Assembly: GCA_011330835.1 (NCBI GenBank)
Contig: DRPO01000164.1
Coordinates: forward strand, 1 to 14,169
Reading direction: 5' to 3'
Origin: Gammaproteobacteria bacterium
GTDB taxonomy: Bacteria; Pseudomonadota; Gammaproteobacteria; UWMA-0217
Length of the DNA stretch: 14,169 nucleotides
Under the pieces are notes generated by a model. The model ran no database searches. It had not been told where the DNA came from and was given only the letters and a program-made list of their open reading frames with translations. Numbering within the stretch: position 1 is the stretch's first letter; each line of letters begins with the position of its first letter. Positions 1 through 9,972 of the stretch are shown piece by piece. The position numbers were made by a program, and so were the translations under genes.

Positions 1-1
1 G

Positions 2-1888
2 CACATCGGCAATCGCTCACCCGGGGTCAAGCCGGTCGTGCCGCTGGAACTGGGCAAGCTCGAATGCATGAGCTGCCACGATCCGCATATTCGTGATACC
101 GACATCTCCAAGAACGTCAAGTTTCTGCGCCTGAACCGCTTCCAACAGGCCGCGCCGGTCGGCGGAAACTTCAACCAGGCCAGCGACATCATCTGTCTCG
201 CCTGTCATGACAAGCTCGGTCAGGCGTGGGCCAGCTCGGCGCACGCCGATCCGCTGGTCGGCGATGAAACCTACAAGAGCGCGTCGGCCAGCCTGCGCGA
301 GTTTCCCGACGGCACCCGCGTTTGGCAGGCGGCCTGCCTGAACTGTCACGACACGCATACCGTGCAGGGCTCGCGGCGCCTGCTGCGCGAGGGCACGGAC
401 GCCACCGGCGGGCCGTCCACGCCGAAGCTCGGCGGTGGCCCGTCGATCGAGGGGACCTGCTACCAATGCCATACCACCGCGGCCGAGAGCATCCTGACCG
501 ATGTCAATCAGGTGCCGAACATCAAGACCGATTTCAACCTAGCCCGGCACATGCCGATCGCCAGCGGCGATCAACTCGCCGGCACCGAGATACACGACAT
601 CAACAATGCCGATTTCCTCGAAACCCAGTCGCTGCTCGGCCGCGCGACCCTCAACAACCGCCATGCCGAATGCACCGATTGCCACAACCCGCACCGCCTG
701 ATGCGCAATCAGCGCTTCAACGGCACGGGCGGCTCGCTGGAAGCCACGCATGATCCCGATCAGCCGAGCAATATCGCCTCCGGCGCGCTGCGCGGCACCT
801 TCGGCGTCGAGCCGATCTACGGTTCCGCCAGCTTCTTCATCCTGCCGTCGGGCTATCAGGTCAAGTCCGGCGATGGCGGCATCGGCGCAAGCACCGCGGT
901 GAACAGTGCGTACGTGACCCGTGAGTACCAGATCTGCCTGAAGTGTCATTCCGATTACGCATATATCGACAACAACGCCTACCCGACCGGCACCCGTCCG
1001 AACCTTGGCGACAGCGGTGGCGGTACCTCGCCGGGCACCAACGATCTCGACCAGTTCACCAACCAGGCGCGCGAGTTTCAGGCGCCGATGAGCCATCGCG
1101 GCGAGGGTACCGCGGCGGGTTCCGGCGCCGCGTTCACCACCAACAACCATCGCTCCTGGCATCCGGTGATGGATTTCACCGGCAGGACGGCGGCGGTGCG
1201 TGGCAACATGGACGCCAACGCCTGGCTGGCGCCGTGGAACACGAATGTCGGCAACCAGACGATGTACTGCACCGACTGCCACGGCAGCGCGACCGCGAAC
1301 GGCACACGCGTGCCATTGGGCAACAACCCGTGGGGGCCGCATGGATCGAGCAAGGATTTCCTGCTTAAAGGCGATTGGAACACCAGCACCGGCGCCGGAC
1401 AGGCGGACGATCTGTGCTTCAAATGCCATGACTTCAACACCTACCCGCGCGATGGCGGCAAGCGCACCGGCTTTTTCAACGATCCCGGTGACAAGGGTCG
1501 GGACGACCTGCACTCCTACCACGCGAAGAAGATCCGCAGCGCCTTTCGATGCAGCTTCTGCCACGTGGCCATTCCACATGGTTGGAAGAACAAGGCCTTC
1601 CTGGTGAACCTCAACGATGTCGGTCCCGAGGTCGGCCTGCCGGCGGGCACCGAGGTCTGCACCGGCAACGGCGGTTGGGGGGGAGGCAACGCGCAAGGCG
1701 GTGGCTGCGGCGGTTCCGGCGGGCGGGGGACCACCGGCTTCACCAAGGGACCGTATTATATGAATGCCTTCCTGAAGGTGCTCAACTTCGCCCGCAGCGG
1801 CGAGTGGCGGGAGAGCGATTGTGGCTCTTCGTCCGGCGCCAGCGGGCGGGACTGGATGCGGGACGCCGCCTGCGAGGAACCGAACTGA
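2..1888 (+). CDS. Multiheme c-type cytochrome, at least 9 haems (5' partial)
   Basis: The frame is open from the first bases, so the start and signal peptide lie upstream; 628 residues are visible. Nine CXXCH haem-attachment motifs are seen, beginning at nt 65 (CMSCH), 194 (CLACH), 335 (CLNCH), 458 (CYQCH), 671 (CTDCH), 935 (CLKCH), 1268 (CTDCH), 1415 (CFKCH) and 1550 (CSFCH). Several are followed by DPH, DTH or NPH, as in the doubled-CXXCH cytochrome family. Many extra His residues could serve as distal axial ligands. The last ~100 residues have no haem motif: they hold a Gly-rich segment and four non-haem Cys codons (1658, 1706, 1820, 1871), which could form disulfides. Such proteins fold in the periplasm or outside the cell and carry electrons along a haem chain. 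The stop overlaps the ResB start (TGATG), which points to a locus-dedicated maturation set. The exact family (for example filament-forming or outer-surface type) cannot be decided from the fragment. Confidence 0.95.
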   Translation, partial: HIGNRSPGVKPVVPLELGKLECMSCHDPHIRDTDISKNVKFLRLNRFQQAAPVGGNFNQASDIICLACHDKLGQAWASSAHADPLVGDETYKSASASLREFPDGTRVWQAACLNCHDTHTVQGSRRLLREGTDATGGPSTPKLGGGPSIEGTCYQCHTTAAESILTDVNQVPNIKTDFNLARHMPIASGDQLAGTEIHDINNADFLETQSLLGRATLNNRHAECTDCHNPHRLMRNQRFNGTGGSLEATHDPDQPSNIASGALRGTFGVEPIYGSASFFILPSGYQVKSGDGGIGASTAVNSAYVTREYQICLKCHSDYAYIDNNAYPTGTRPNLGDSGGGTSPGTNDLDQFTNQAREFQAPMSHRGEGTAAGSGAAFTTNNHRSWHPVMDFTGRTAAVRGNMDANAWLAPWNTNVGNQTMYCTDCHGSATANGTRVPLGNNPWGPHGSSKDFLLKGDWNTSTGAGQADDLCFKCHDFNTYPRDGGKRTGFFNDPGDKGRDDLHSYHAKKIRSAFRCSFCHVAIPHGWKNKAFLVNLNDVGPEVGLPAGTEVCTGNGGWGGGNAQGGGCGGSGGRGTTGFTKGPYYMNAFLKVLNFARSGEWRESDCGSSSGASGRDWMRDAACEEPN

Positions 1889-2853
1889 TGCGGAGGCTGG
1901 CCGGCCTGGGTTCGCTTGGATTCACCCTGTGGGCACTCGGCCTGATGGCCGCCGGCGTCGCCGCGTTACTGATATGGCCGCGCCTGAGCGCCTGGATGCT
2001 GGCCGTGCCATTGGCCCTGCTGAGCCTGAATCTGCTGGTGGCGATCCTCATGCAACCGGGGTTTCGCGCCCGCCCACCGTTGCTGATCTTCCATCTGGCG
2101 CTGCTCGCCCTGGTGGTGCTGCTGGCGATCGGCAGGGCGACCTATCTGAACGGCGCGGCCGAGGTTTCCGAGCACGCCTATTTCGATGGCCAGCTATCGA
2201 ACTACCAGGCCGGCCCGCTGCACTCGTTTGCCATCCACGGGCTGCGTTTCCTGAACGAGTCGTTCACCATCCGCTATCTGCCCGGGCCGCGCCGCGCGGG
2301 AACCCTGAACAAGGTGAGCTGGGTGAGCGACAGTGGCGACACGCAAACTGCGCTGATCGGCGATCAGTATCCGCTGGTGCTCGGGGGCTACCGCTTCTAT
2401 ACCAGTTTCAACAAGGGCTTCGCGCCGATTTTTACCTGGACCGGCGCGGATGGCGTGCCGATCACCGGCGATCTGCATCTACCCGCCTGGCCGTTGCACA
2501 AGAACCGGCAGAGCATCGAATGGACGCCGCCGGGCGAGGATGGCGCGTTGTGGTTTCTGCTGCGCTTCGATGAGCCGATTCTGTCGGTTGAGCACGACTC
2601 GGTATTCCACGTCCCCGAAGAGCACTACATCGTCGTGCGTCGTGGCGACCAACGTTGGGAGCTTCGCCCGGGCGACAGCATCACCCTGGCAAACGGCACG
2701 CTGCGTTACCTGGGTCTGCGCACCTGGATGGGCTACAAGGTTTCCTACGACTGGACGCGCCCCTGGTTGCTGGCGTCGGTGGTGGTCGCGGTGGTCAGCA
2801 TGGGCTGGCATTTCTGGACGCGCTTCGCCCGCCGCTCGTGGCTGCGTGAATGA
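1888..2853 (+). CDS. resB: ResB-like cytochrome c biogenesis protein (System II)
   Basis: 321 residues. Three N-terminal membrane segments (about 7-29, 36-56, 62-83) are followed by a ~200-residue extracytoplasmic domain and a last membrane segment (about 292-312). This is the ResB/Ccs1 layout in its short form. The C-terminal signature WMGYKVSYDWTRPWLL (around 280-295) and the GYRFYTSF stretch (around 167-174) fit the family. H69 in TM3 and H308 in TM4 are candidate haem-contacting residues. ResB works with CcsA to move haem across the inner membrane and attach it to CXXCH motifs. The ATG at 1888 overlaps the cytochrome stop by one base (TGATG), so translation is probably coupled. An upstream in-frame extension exists but lies inside the cytochrome gene in another frame and was rejected. 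The family call is good; dedication to the neighbouring cytochrome is inferred from position. Confidence 0.86.
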   Translation: MRRLAGLGSLGFTLWALGLMAAGVAALLIWPRLSAWMLAVPLALLSLNLLVAILMQPGFRARPPLLIFHLALLALVVLLAIGRATYLNGAAEVSEHAYFDGQLSNYQAGPLHSFAIHGLRFLNESFTIRYLPGPRRAGTLNKVSWVSDSGDTQTALIGDQYPLVLGGYRFYTSFNKGFAPIFTWTGADGVPITGDLHLPAWPLHKNRQSIEWTPPGEDGALWFLLRFDEPILSVEHDSVFHVPEEHYIVVRRGDQRWELRPGDSITLANGTLRYLGLRTWMGYKVSYDWTRPWLLASVVVAVVSMGWHFWTRFARRSWLRE

Positions 2854-2863
2854 GGTGGAGAGC

Positions 2864-3673
2864 ATGCAATACGAAACCCTGATACTCTGGCTGGCGTTGA
2901 TCGCCTATGTACTCGCCGGCACGTTGGCTATCGTCGGCGCGGTGATGGGTCGCCGACCGGCGCGCGCCGTGCTGCTGTTCCTGGTGGTCGGTCTGATGCT
3001 GCATACGCTGTCGCTGGGGATGCGTTGGCAGCGTATCGGACACGGCCCCTATGTGACCATGTTCGAGATTCTGTCGAGCAATATCTGGAGCCTGACATTG
3101 ATCTTTACGCTGGCCTATTGGCGGATTCGCGCGATCCGCCCGGCCGCCGCGGTGGTGATGCCGCTGATCTTCATGATGATGGCCTGGATGCTGTTGATGC
3201 ATCCCGGCGAGGGCCACCTGCCGTCCACCTATGACACCATCTGGCTGTATATCCATATCCTGATGGGCAAGGTGTTCTTTGGTTCGGTGCTGGTGGCGCT
3301 GGCGCTGGCGCTGGTGATCCTGATCCGAAGGGTGGCCGGCTCCGGCCGGTTCGCGCGCATGCCGAACGATCGCAGCCTGGATGAACTGGCCTATCGTTTC
3401 ATGGCGCTGGGTTTCATCTTCGACTCGCTGATGCTGGTGGCCGGCGCGATCTGGGCGCAGGATGCCTGGGGTCGCTACTGGAGTTGGGATCCACTCGAGA
3501 CCTGGGCGTTTCTCACTTGGCTGATGCTGGGCTTCGCGATCCATTTCCGCCTGACGATGGAGCCGTCGCCACGGGTTTCCGCGGTTTTGGTCGCGATGGT
3601 TTTCACGCTCGGATTTCTGACCTTCTTCGGCATCCCCTTCATCTCGATGGCGCCGCACAAGGGAATGGTATGA
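2864..3673 (+). CDS. ccsA: CcsA/ResC-like haem lyase subunit (cytochrome c assembly protein)
   Basis: 269 residues, mostly membrane-embedded with about eight hydrophobic segments. The periplasmic WWD haem-handling motif is clear at 197-213 (WAQDAWGRYWSWDPLETW). It is flanked by conserved-type His residues at 131 (LYIHILMGK) and 227 (AIHFRL), the arrangement used by CcsA, CcmC and CcmF to hold haem. Together with the preceding ResB-like protein it should form the System II cytochrome c synthetase. The ATG at 2864 has a strong GAGGTGGAG ribosome site at 2852-2860; a GTG at 2855 is in frame but sits inside that site. The gap to the ResB stop is 10 bases, and its own stop overlaps the next start (ATGA). 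CcmC is an alternative WWD family, but the adjacent ResB makes CcsA the better call. Confidence 0.92.
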   Translation: MQYETLILWLALIAYVLAGTLAIVGAVMGRRPARAVLLFLVVGLMLHTLSLGMRWQRIGHGPYVTMFEILSSNIWSLTLIFTLAYWRIRAIRPAAAVVMPLIFMMMAWMLLMHPGEGHLPSTYDTIWLYIHILMGKVFFGSVLVALALALVILIRRVAGSGRFARMPNDRSLDELAYRFMALGFIFDSLMLVAGAIWAQDAWGRYWSWDPLETWAFLTWLMLGFAIHFRLTMEPSPRVSAVLVAMVFTLGFLTFFGIPFISMAPHKGMV

Positions 3674-5031
3674 ATGGTCTCGACGTGCTCATGGCGCGGC
3701 GCTTGTCGCGAGGCGCGCGGCGGCTGTTGATCGCCTGGCTGGGACTGGCGGTGACCGCGATGCTGATCTCGCTGGTGTATGCGCTGTTGCTGATCTTCTC
3801 GCGCAGCGGCCTGTCCGCGCTGCCCGGGGATGATGCCTTCCATGTCGCGCTGGTATCGCATGTCAATTTTTCGCTGTACGTATGGTTCATGAGCATCGCC
3901 GCGCTGATCTGGAACTGTGTTCTCGCGGACCGGCGCGCTACCCGCTGGCCGGACTGGCTGGCGCTGGCGCTGGCGGCGGGCGGTGGCGCGTTGCTCGCGG
4001 TGGCGCCGTGGCTGGGCGCCGGGGCCGCGCTGATGTCGGATTATCTGCCGGTGCTCGACACGCCGGTTTTCCATGCGGGCCTGGCGTTGTTCACGCTGGG
4101 CGTGAGCCTGGTGGCGCTTCGCATGCCGTGGAGCGCGGCGGTGATCCGCTCGCGCCAGGGCATCGCGGTGATCGGTGGCGTCGCCAGGGCAAGCGCGCTG
4201 ATCCATCTGCTCGCAATGCTGACGCTCGTGTCGTGCGCGATGCGACTGCCGGCCGGACTCGACCCGGAGAGCCGCATGCGGCAACTGTTCTGGGGCGCCG
4301 GGCATCTGCTTCAGTTGCACCACCTGTTGTTGCTGCTGTTCTGCTGGTGGTTGTTGTCGCCGCTATCCACGTTGTCGGCCCGCGCCGGCGAGCGTCTGGC
4401 ATGGCTGGCAACAGCATTGCTCGCGCTGGCGTTCGTCGGGACGCTGATCACGCTCGTGCCATCTCTGGCGGTGGAGCGTTCCGCCGCCTATACTTGGATC
4501 ATGGAAGCTGGCGGTACCGCCGGGATCGCGTGGGCGCTCGTCGGGGTGCGCTGGCGTTCGACGCGCGATGGCGGTTTCGTCGGAGTGCGCGGCTTGGCGG
4601 GCCTGCTGTTCGCCGCCGGCTGCCTCGCGGGCTTTCTGATCCGCCGCGATGACGCCATGGTACCCGCGCACTACCATGGCATCATCGGCGCGGTCACCCT
4701 GACTTACATGTATTTCGTTCTGCGCCTGCTGGAACGCCTGGGCTATCGTTCGGCGGCAACGCGCGGGCAGGGTCTCCAGGGTCTGGCCTATGCGTTGGGC
4801 ATGCTGTTGATGATGGCGGGATTGGTGATGGCGGACGTACCGCGCAAGATGGTGGAGAGTGATATGCCGGCGGAGACACACGAGATCTGGGGCCGGGCGC
4901 TGACCGGCGCCGGGGGATGCCTGGCGTTGCTCGGCAGCCTGCTGTTCGTGATGCTGGTATGCCGGGCTTTCCTTGCCATGGCATCCGCTGAACCGGTGAC
5001 GCTGGACGAGGCGAATGGCCAGGTCTATTGA
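3670..5031 (+). CDS. 12-TM haem-copper-oxidase subunit I-like membrane protein, CuB site apparently incomplete
   Basis: 453 residues with about 12 membrane segments, the number expected for haem-copper oxidase subunit I (CcoN/CoxA/NorB superfamily). Superfamily-like landmarks are His64 in TM2 (SHVNFSLYVW, low-spin haem position), FWGAGH with His212 in TM6 (like the TM6 W..GH of CcoN), and His334/His336 in TM10 (PAHYHGIIGA, like the HxH that binds both haems). The TM7 His-His pair that completes CuB is not seen; TM7 (about 242-263) has no His. His217/His218 lie just after His212 in TM6 instead. The likely role is therefore a haem-containing quinol- or cytochrome-linked electron-transfer protein, not a proven oxygen reductase. 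The ATG at 3670 overlaps the CcsA stop (ATGA) and has AAGGGA five bases upstream. No subunit II or CcoO gene lies nearby in the window. The superfamily call rests on motif pattern only. Confidence 0.68.
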   Translation: MNGLDVLMARRLSRGARRLLIAWLGLAVTAMLISLVYALLLIFSRSGLSALPGDDAFHVALVSHVNFSLYVWFMSIAALIWNCVLADRRATRWPDWLALALAAGGGALLAVAPWLGAGAALMSDYLPVLDTPVFHAGLALFTLGVSLVALRMPWSAAVIRSRQGIAVIGGVARASALIHLLAMLTLVSCAMRLPAGLDPESRMRQLFWGAGHLLQLHHLLLLLFCWWLLSPLSTLSARAGERLAWLATALLALAFVGTLITLVPSLAVERSAAYTWIMEAGGTAGIAWALVGVRWRSTRDGGFVGVRGLAGLLFAAGCLAGFLIRRDDAMVPAHYHGIIGAVTLTYMYFVLRLLERLGYRSAATRGQGLQGLAYALGMLLMMAGLVMADVPRKMVESDMPAETHEIWGRALTGAGGCLALLGSLLFVMLVCRAFLAMASAEPVTLDEANGQVY

Positions 5032-5674
5032 CGCGCGGCATCGACGCGCTTGGAGCCTGCTGGTCATGCTGACCTCGGTGCTCGTGCTCGGTTGGCTGTT
5101 CAGTCAGGTTCCCGAGCACTATCGCCGCCTGCGCCAAGCGCCACGGCTGGTGGATGATGCCCCGGCGAGGATCGACGCGAAGGCGCCAGACCAGCGACAA
5201 CGGCGCTTGCTGGATCGTCTCGACCGGCATTACCGTCGCGCGGTGGTTCTGTTGCACGCGCGCGCCTACGCCGAGGCGGTTTCCGAATTGACGACGGTTC
5301 TGGATATCGCGCCGCGCCTGGCCGAGGGCTGGGTGAATATCGGCTATGCCCTGCTGGGACTGAAACGTTACCAAGAGGCCAGAAACGCCTTTCTGCGGGC
5401 GGTGGATCTTCGTCCGGATCAGACCAACGCCTATTACGGATTGGGCGAGACGGAGTGGGAGCTGGGCCACCATCTGGCCGCGCTTGGCGCGATGGAGACC
5501 TTCATCCACCGTTCCAGCGAGGAAAGCGAATTCGTGCGCAAGGCGCGCTCGGCGGTGTGGGAATGGCGTGATTGGCTGCGCCGGCGGAAGACCGACGGCA
5601 TGCCGGGCGGCACGGTGAGCGATGGCAAGGAGCCGGTGCCGGTGGCGAGACCGGGCGAGGTCTCCGCCGGATGA
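5015..5674 (+). CDS. Membrane-anchored TPR protein, possibly CcmH/NrfG-like maturation factor
   Basis: 219 residues. One N-terminal membrane anchor (about 12-31) is followed by about three tetratricopeptide repeats (near 70-103, 104-137 and 138-165), with typical W/G/Y/A/P positions such as AEGWVNIGYALLGLKRYQEA. The repeat domain should face the periplasm. In cytochrome c maturation, TPR proteins such as CcmH/CcmI/NrfG hold apocytochrome before haem attachment. With CcsA and ResB upstream and a thioredoxin-like protein downstream, that is the simplest reading, but it is inferred. The ATG at 5015 has a GAGG site at 5008-5011 and overlaps the preceding gene by 17 bases. The C-terminal tail (about 190-219) is low-complexity and Gly/Pro rich. 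Confidence 0.8.
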   Translation: MARSIDARHRRAWSLLVMLTSVLVLGWLFSQVPEHYRRLRQAPRLVDDAPARIDAKAPDQRQRRLLDRLDRHYRRAVVLLHARAYAEAVSELTTVLDIAPRLAEGWVNIGYALLGLKRYQEARNAFLRAVDLRPDQTNAYYGLGETEWELGHHLAALGAMETFIHRSSEESEFVRKARSAVWEWRDWLRRRKTDGMPGGTVSDGKEPVPVARPGEVSAG

Positions 5675-6198
5675 CCCGGGCGCTGGGCGTGGCCCTGTTG
5701 TGTCTGGTGCTGTGCGGTTGCGGGCCGCGAGCCGCGTCGGGGACGGCGCGCGTCGGCGAGCCTTTTCCCGATCTCGAACTGGGTGCCCTGTGGCCGGGGG
5801 AAGCCGGCACCCGTCTGTCCGCCTATCGGGGGCGGCTGGTGGTGTTGAACCTGTGGGCTCCGTGGTGCGCGCCCTGCGTCGAGGAGATGCCGCGCTTGCA
5901 GCGTCTGCATGAACGTCTGGACGGGCGGAGATTCGCGGTCATCGGCGCGACCGTCGACGAGCGCTTTCTGGCGCAGGAGTTTCTTCGCGACAAGTCCATC
6001 GATTTCCCGAACTTCTTCGTCGAGAGACGGCGCGTCGTCACGCGGCGCTTGGGCGTGCATGCCTTTCCGGTCACCTTCATCATCGCGACGGACGGCGTGC
6101 TCCTGGCCCGGGTAGTCGGTTGGCGCGAATGGGACACGAGCGATAGCATGCGGCGTCTGCGGCGGCTTTACCAGCGTCGTGCAAGGCTGGAGTCGTGA
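5671..6198 (+). CDS. TlpA/ResA-like thioredoxin-fold lipoprotein
   Basis: 175 residues. A short signal peptide ends in a lipobox-like LCGC (Cys17), so it is probably a lipoprotein facing the periplasm. The thioredoxin domain follows, with the active site WCAPC at 65-69 and the conserved cis-Pro in FPVTF at 132-136. Proteins of the ResA/CcmG/TlpA group reduce the CXXCH cysteines of apocytochromes before haem attachment. Position directly after the ResB, CcsA and TPR genes supports that role. The ATG overlaps the TPR stop (ATGA); a longer upstream reading would lose the signal peptide. A CcdA/DsbD electron donor is not seen in this window. Confidence 0.87.
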   Translation: MTRALGVALLCLVLCGCGPRAASGTARVGEPFPDLELGALWPGEAGTRLSAYRGRLVVLNLWAPWCAPCVEEMPRLQRLHERLDGRRFAVIGATVDERFLAQEFLRDKSIDFPNFFVERRRVVTRRLGVHAFPVTFIIATDGVLLARVVGWREWDTSDSMRRLRRLYQRRARLES

Positions 6199-8440
6199 GC
6201 CAGCGATTGAAGTATTTCGCCCTGGTGAGCCTGCTCGGCGCGCTGGTGATGATCGTCGTGTTCATCGGTTTCTTCAATCAGCTGAGCCGGGACAAGCTCG
6301 AATACGACATGCATCTGAATAGCGTGGTGGCGGCCAACACCCTGGTGAACGCGCTGACCGTGGACGGCATGATGGATCTGATTCACGCCTTTTCCCAAGC
6401 CGATCCGGCCACCCTGCAACAGTCGGCGGTCATCGAACGCATGGACCGGCTGATCAAGAGCTACATCGCCAATACGGGGGTGTACAAGATCAAGATGTAT
6501 TCTCCCGAGGGGTTGGTCGTCTATTCCACCGACAGGGATGAGATCGGCCGCCAGCACGTGTTGGGTACGGATTTCCGCACCGCGTTGAATGGTCGGATTC
6601 ACAGCGAGCTGGTAAGGAAGAATGAATACAATGCCAGCGATCGCGAGTTCGTGACACGGGATGTCTACGAGACCTATGTCGGCGTCAAGGATACCGACAA
6701 CCGTGTCTACAGCGTGTTCGAGATCTACACCGACGCCACCGATTCCGTCGCGCGGATGATGGCTTTCGAACGCTGGATAATGGTGGGCGTCACGGTGCTG
6801 GTCGGGTTGTTCTATGCCGGGCTGTACCTGCTCTTCTACCGTGCGGATCGCGCGTTGAAGCGCGAGTCCGGCGAACGCGAACGGCTCGTCCAGCGTCTGC
6901 ATCGGGCCAACGACGAGCTGGAGATACGCGTGCGGGAGCGCACCGAGGATCTGGAAGCCGCGCGCTACTACCTTCAGTCCATCCTCGACGGCATCGCCGA
7001 CCCGATCCTCGTGATCGACAAGGATCTGGTGGTGATGGACATGAATGCCGCTGCGCGTGAGCTGGTGCCCTCGCGAGCATGTTCGAACGATATGCTGCAT
7101 TGCTACCAGTTGAGCCACCGGCGTGACATCCCCTGCGACGGGCAGGATCATCCCTGCGCGTTCTCGGAGGTGCTCAAAACCGGGTCGACGGTAAAACTGC
7201 TGCACAAGCATTTTGGTGCCTCGGGCGAGGAGATGTATGTCGCGGTAACCTCGTCGCCGCTGCGCAATGCGAAGGGAGAGATGCTCGGTATCATCGAGGT
7301 GGAACACGATGTCAGCGACGTGGTGCGCGCCAGGAACCACCTCGAACTCAGCGAGGAGCGCACCCGGGCGGTGATGGACACCGTCAGCGACTCCATTCTC
7401 AGCGTTGGCGACGATGGCCGCATCAAGCATGTGAACAAGAGCGCGACATCGATGTTCGGCTATTTGCGTGACGAGTTCGAGGGCATGCTGTTCGGCGATC
7501 TGCTGGAGGACGACGCGCTCGACCAAGTGGAATGCCAGGCGAGGCAGTATCTGCAACCGATGGTCTCCCAAGGCGCCAGGGAGGTACACGCGAAGCACAA
7601 GCATGGCGATCTCTTTCCGGCCGAGCTGTGGGTCGGCTTGCTGGAGATGCGGGGCATGCGGGACTTTATCGTCGTGATCCACGATATCAGCTCGCAGAAA
7701 GCCAGGGAAAAGGAGCTTGAGCAGGCGCGCCAACAAGCTTTTCACCAGGAGAAGATGGCGGCCATCGGGCAGTTGGCGGCCGGCATTCTGCACGAGGTGG
7801 GTAACCCGATCGCGGCAATCTCCGGCGTCATTCAGGCGATCCAGTGGGAGGGCGGCGAGGGCGCCCGCGATGCGCGACTGATGGAGCAGATGGCGGTGAT
7901 AGAAACCCATGTCAACCGGCTCGCGGGCATCACGCGCGAGATCGCGGATTTCGCCTCGCCGACACCGGCGGCCCGCCAACTGCTGGATCTGAACGCGCTG
8001 ATTCGCGGCACCGTCAACCTGATGCGCTATGACAAGCGTTTTCGCGTGGTGCGCTTCGAACTCGATCTCGATCCCGCGTTGCCCGCCTGTCACGGCGTCG
8101 CGGACCAGATAACCCAGGTGTTGATGAACCTGCTGCTGAATGCCGCGGATGCCTACGAGGAGACACCGCAAGATCAGCGCGTCATCGAGATTGCCTCCGC
8201 GATGGATGTTGCTTACATCCATGTCACGATCAGGGATCACGGCCGGGGCATGACACCCGAGACCCGCTTTCGCGCGCTGGACACCTTCTTCTCGACCAAG
8301 CCGCCCGGCAAGGGCACCGGTCTTGGATTGTCGCTGTGCGACTCCATCATGGCCAATCATGGCGGTCGTCTGGAATTCGAGTCCGAGCCGGGGAAGGGCG
8401 CTGTGATCCACCTGTTTTTCCCGTTGGAAGACATCGACTC

Positions 8441-8444
<4 letters not shown>
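6195..8444 (+). CDS. Membrane sensor histidine kinase: periplasmic sensor, two PAS domains, HisKA, HATPase
   Basis: 749 residues. TM1 (about 7-28), a periplasmic sensor of ~165 residues with a Cache-like look (VYKIKMYSPEGLVVYS around 97-111), and TM2 (about 194-215) come first. A coiled coil (about 220-258) leads to PAS1 (about 259-375) and PAS2 (about 385-500). PAS1 holds four Cys at 296, 303, 314 and 321. The kinase core has H533 in the H-box (HEVGNP), N-box NLLLNA (645-650), DHGRGM (681-686) and GTGLGLSLC (707-715). This is the NtrB-like class that pairs with sigma-54 activators. The start is a GTG that overlaps the preceding stop (GTGA); no better ATG is seen. The overlap with the regulator gene makes that its partner. 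The signal is unknown; the Cys-rich PAS could be redox- or metal-responsive. Confidence 0.93.
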
Positions 8445-9826
<1,382 letters not shown>

Positions 9827-9887
9827 GGCCCTCCCCGGGGCATTCCGAACCGTAACGATATGATCGCGCGAACCCCCGCGCGCGCCG

Positions 9888-9897
9888 CTGGCGCCAG
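9888..9897. promoter_or_regulatory. Palindrome, candidate enhancer site for the NtrC-type regulator
   Basis: CTGGCGCCAG is a perfect 10-bp palindrome centred about 90 bases upstream of the predicted transcription start. NtrC-family activators bind dyads roughly 80-150 bases upstream of sigma-54 promoters, so the position fits. Only one clear copy is seen and GC-rich palindromes arise by chance in this genome, so the call is tentative. Confidence 0.3.
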
Positions 9898-9956
9898 ACG
9901 GAACGCGATGCGCTGCCTTCCCATCTTTCCCTCTTTCCATCCCCCAAAATCGAGAA

Positions 9957-9972
9957 TGGCGCGGTTATTGCT
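9957..9972 (+). promoter_or_regulatory. Sigma-54 (RpoN) promoter
   Basis: TGGCGCGGTTATTGCT matches TGGCAC-N5-TTGCW with one change (A to G at the fifth base). The invariant GG (9958-9959) and GC (9970-9971) are separated by exactly 10 bases. Predicted transcription start is near 9983, giving a leader of about 140 bases before the Sel1 gene. It lies directly after a sigma-54 activator gene and points into the Sel1/propeller operon. Confidence 0.82.

Noticed and set aside
1677..1683. Run of seven G in the cytochrome gene, possible slippage or phase-variation site
   Set aside because: The frame continues correctly to the tail and the TGATG junction. Seven G within a Gly-rich GC-rich stretch is not long enough to argue phase variation.
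6168..8411. 747-codon open frame on the minus strand across the histidine kinase
   Set aside because: It is a complement-frame shadow in GC-rich DNA. The + strand has complete kinase motifs, and the minus product shows no recognisable domain.
9828..9884. GC-rich hairpins after the regulator gene as terminators
   Set aside because: Stems are short and no T-run follows; similar hairpins are expected by chance at this GC content.
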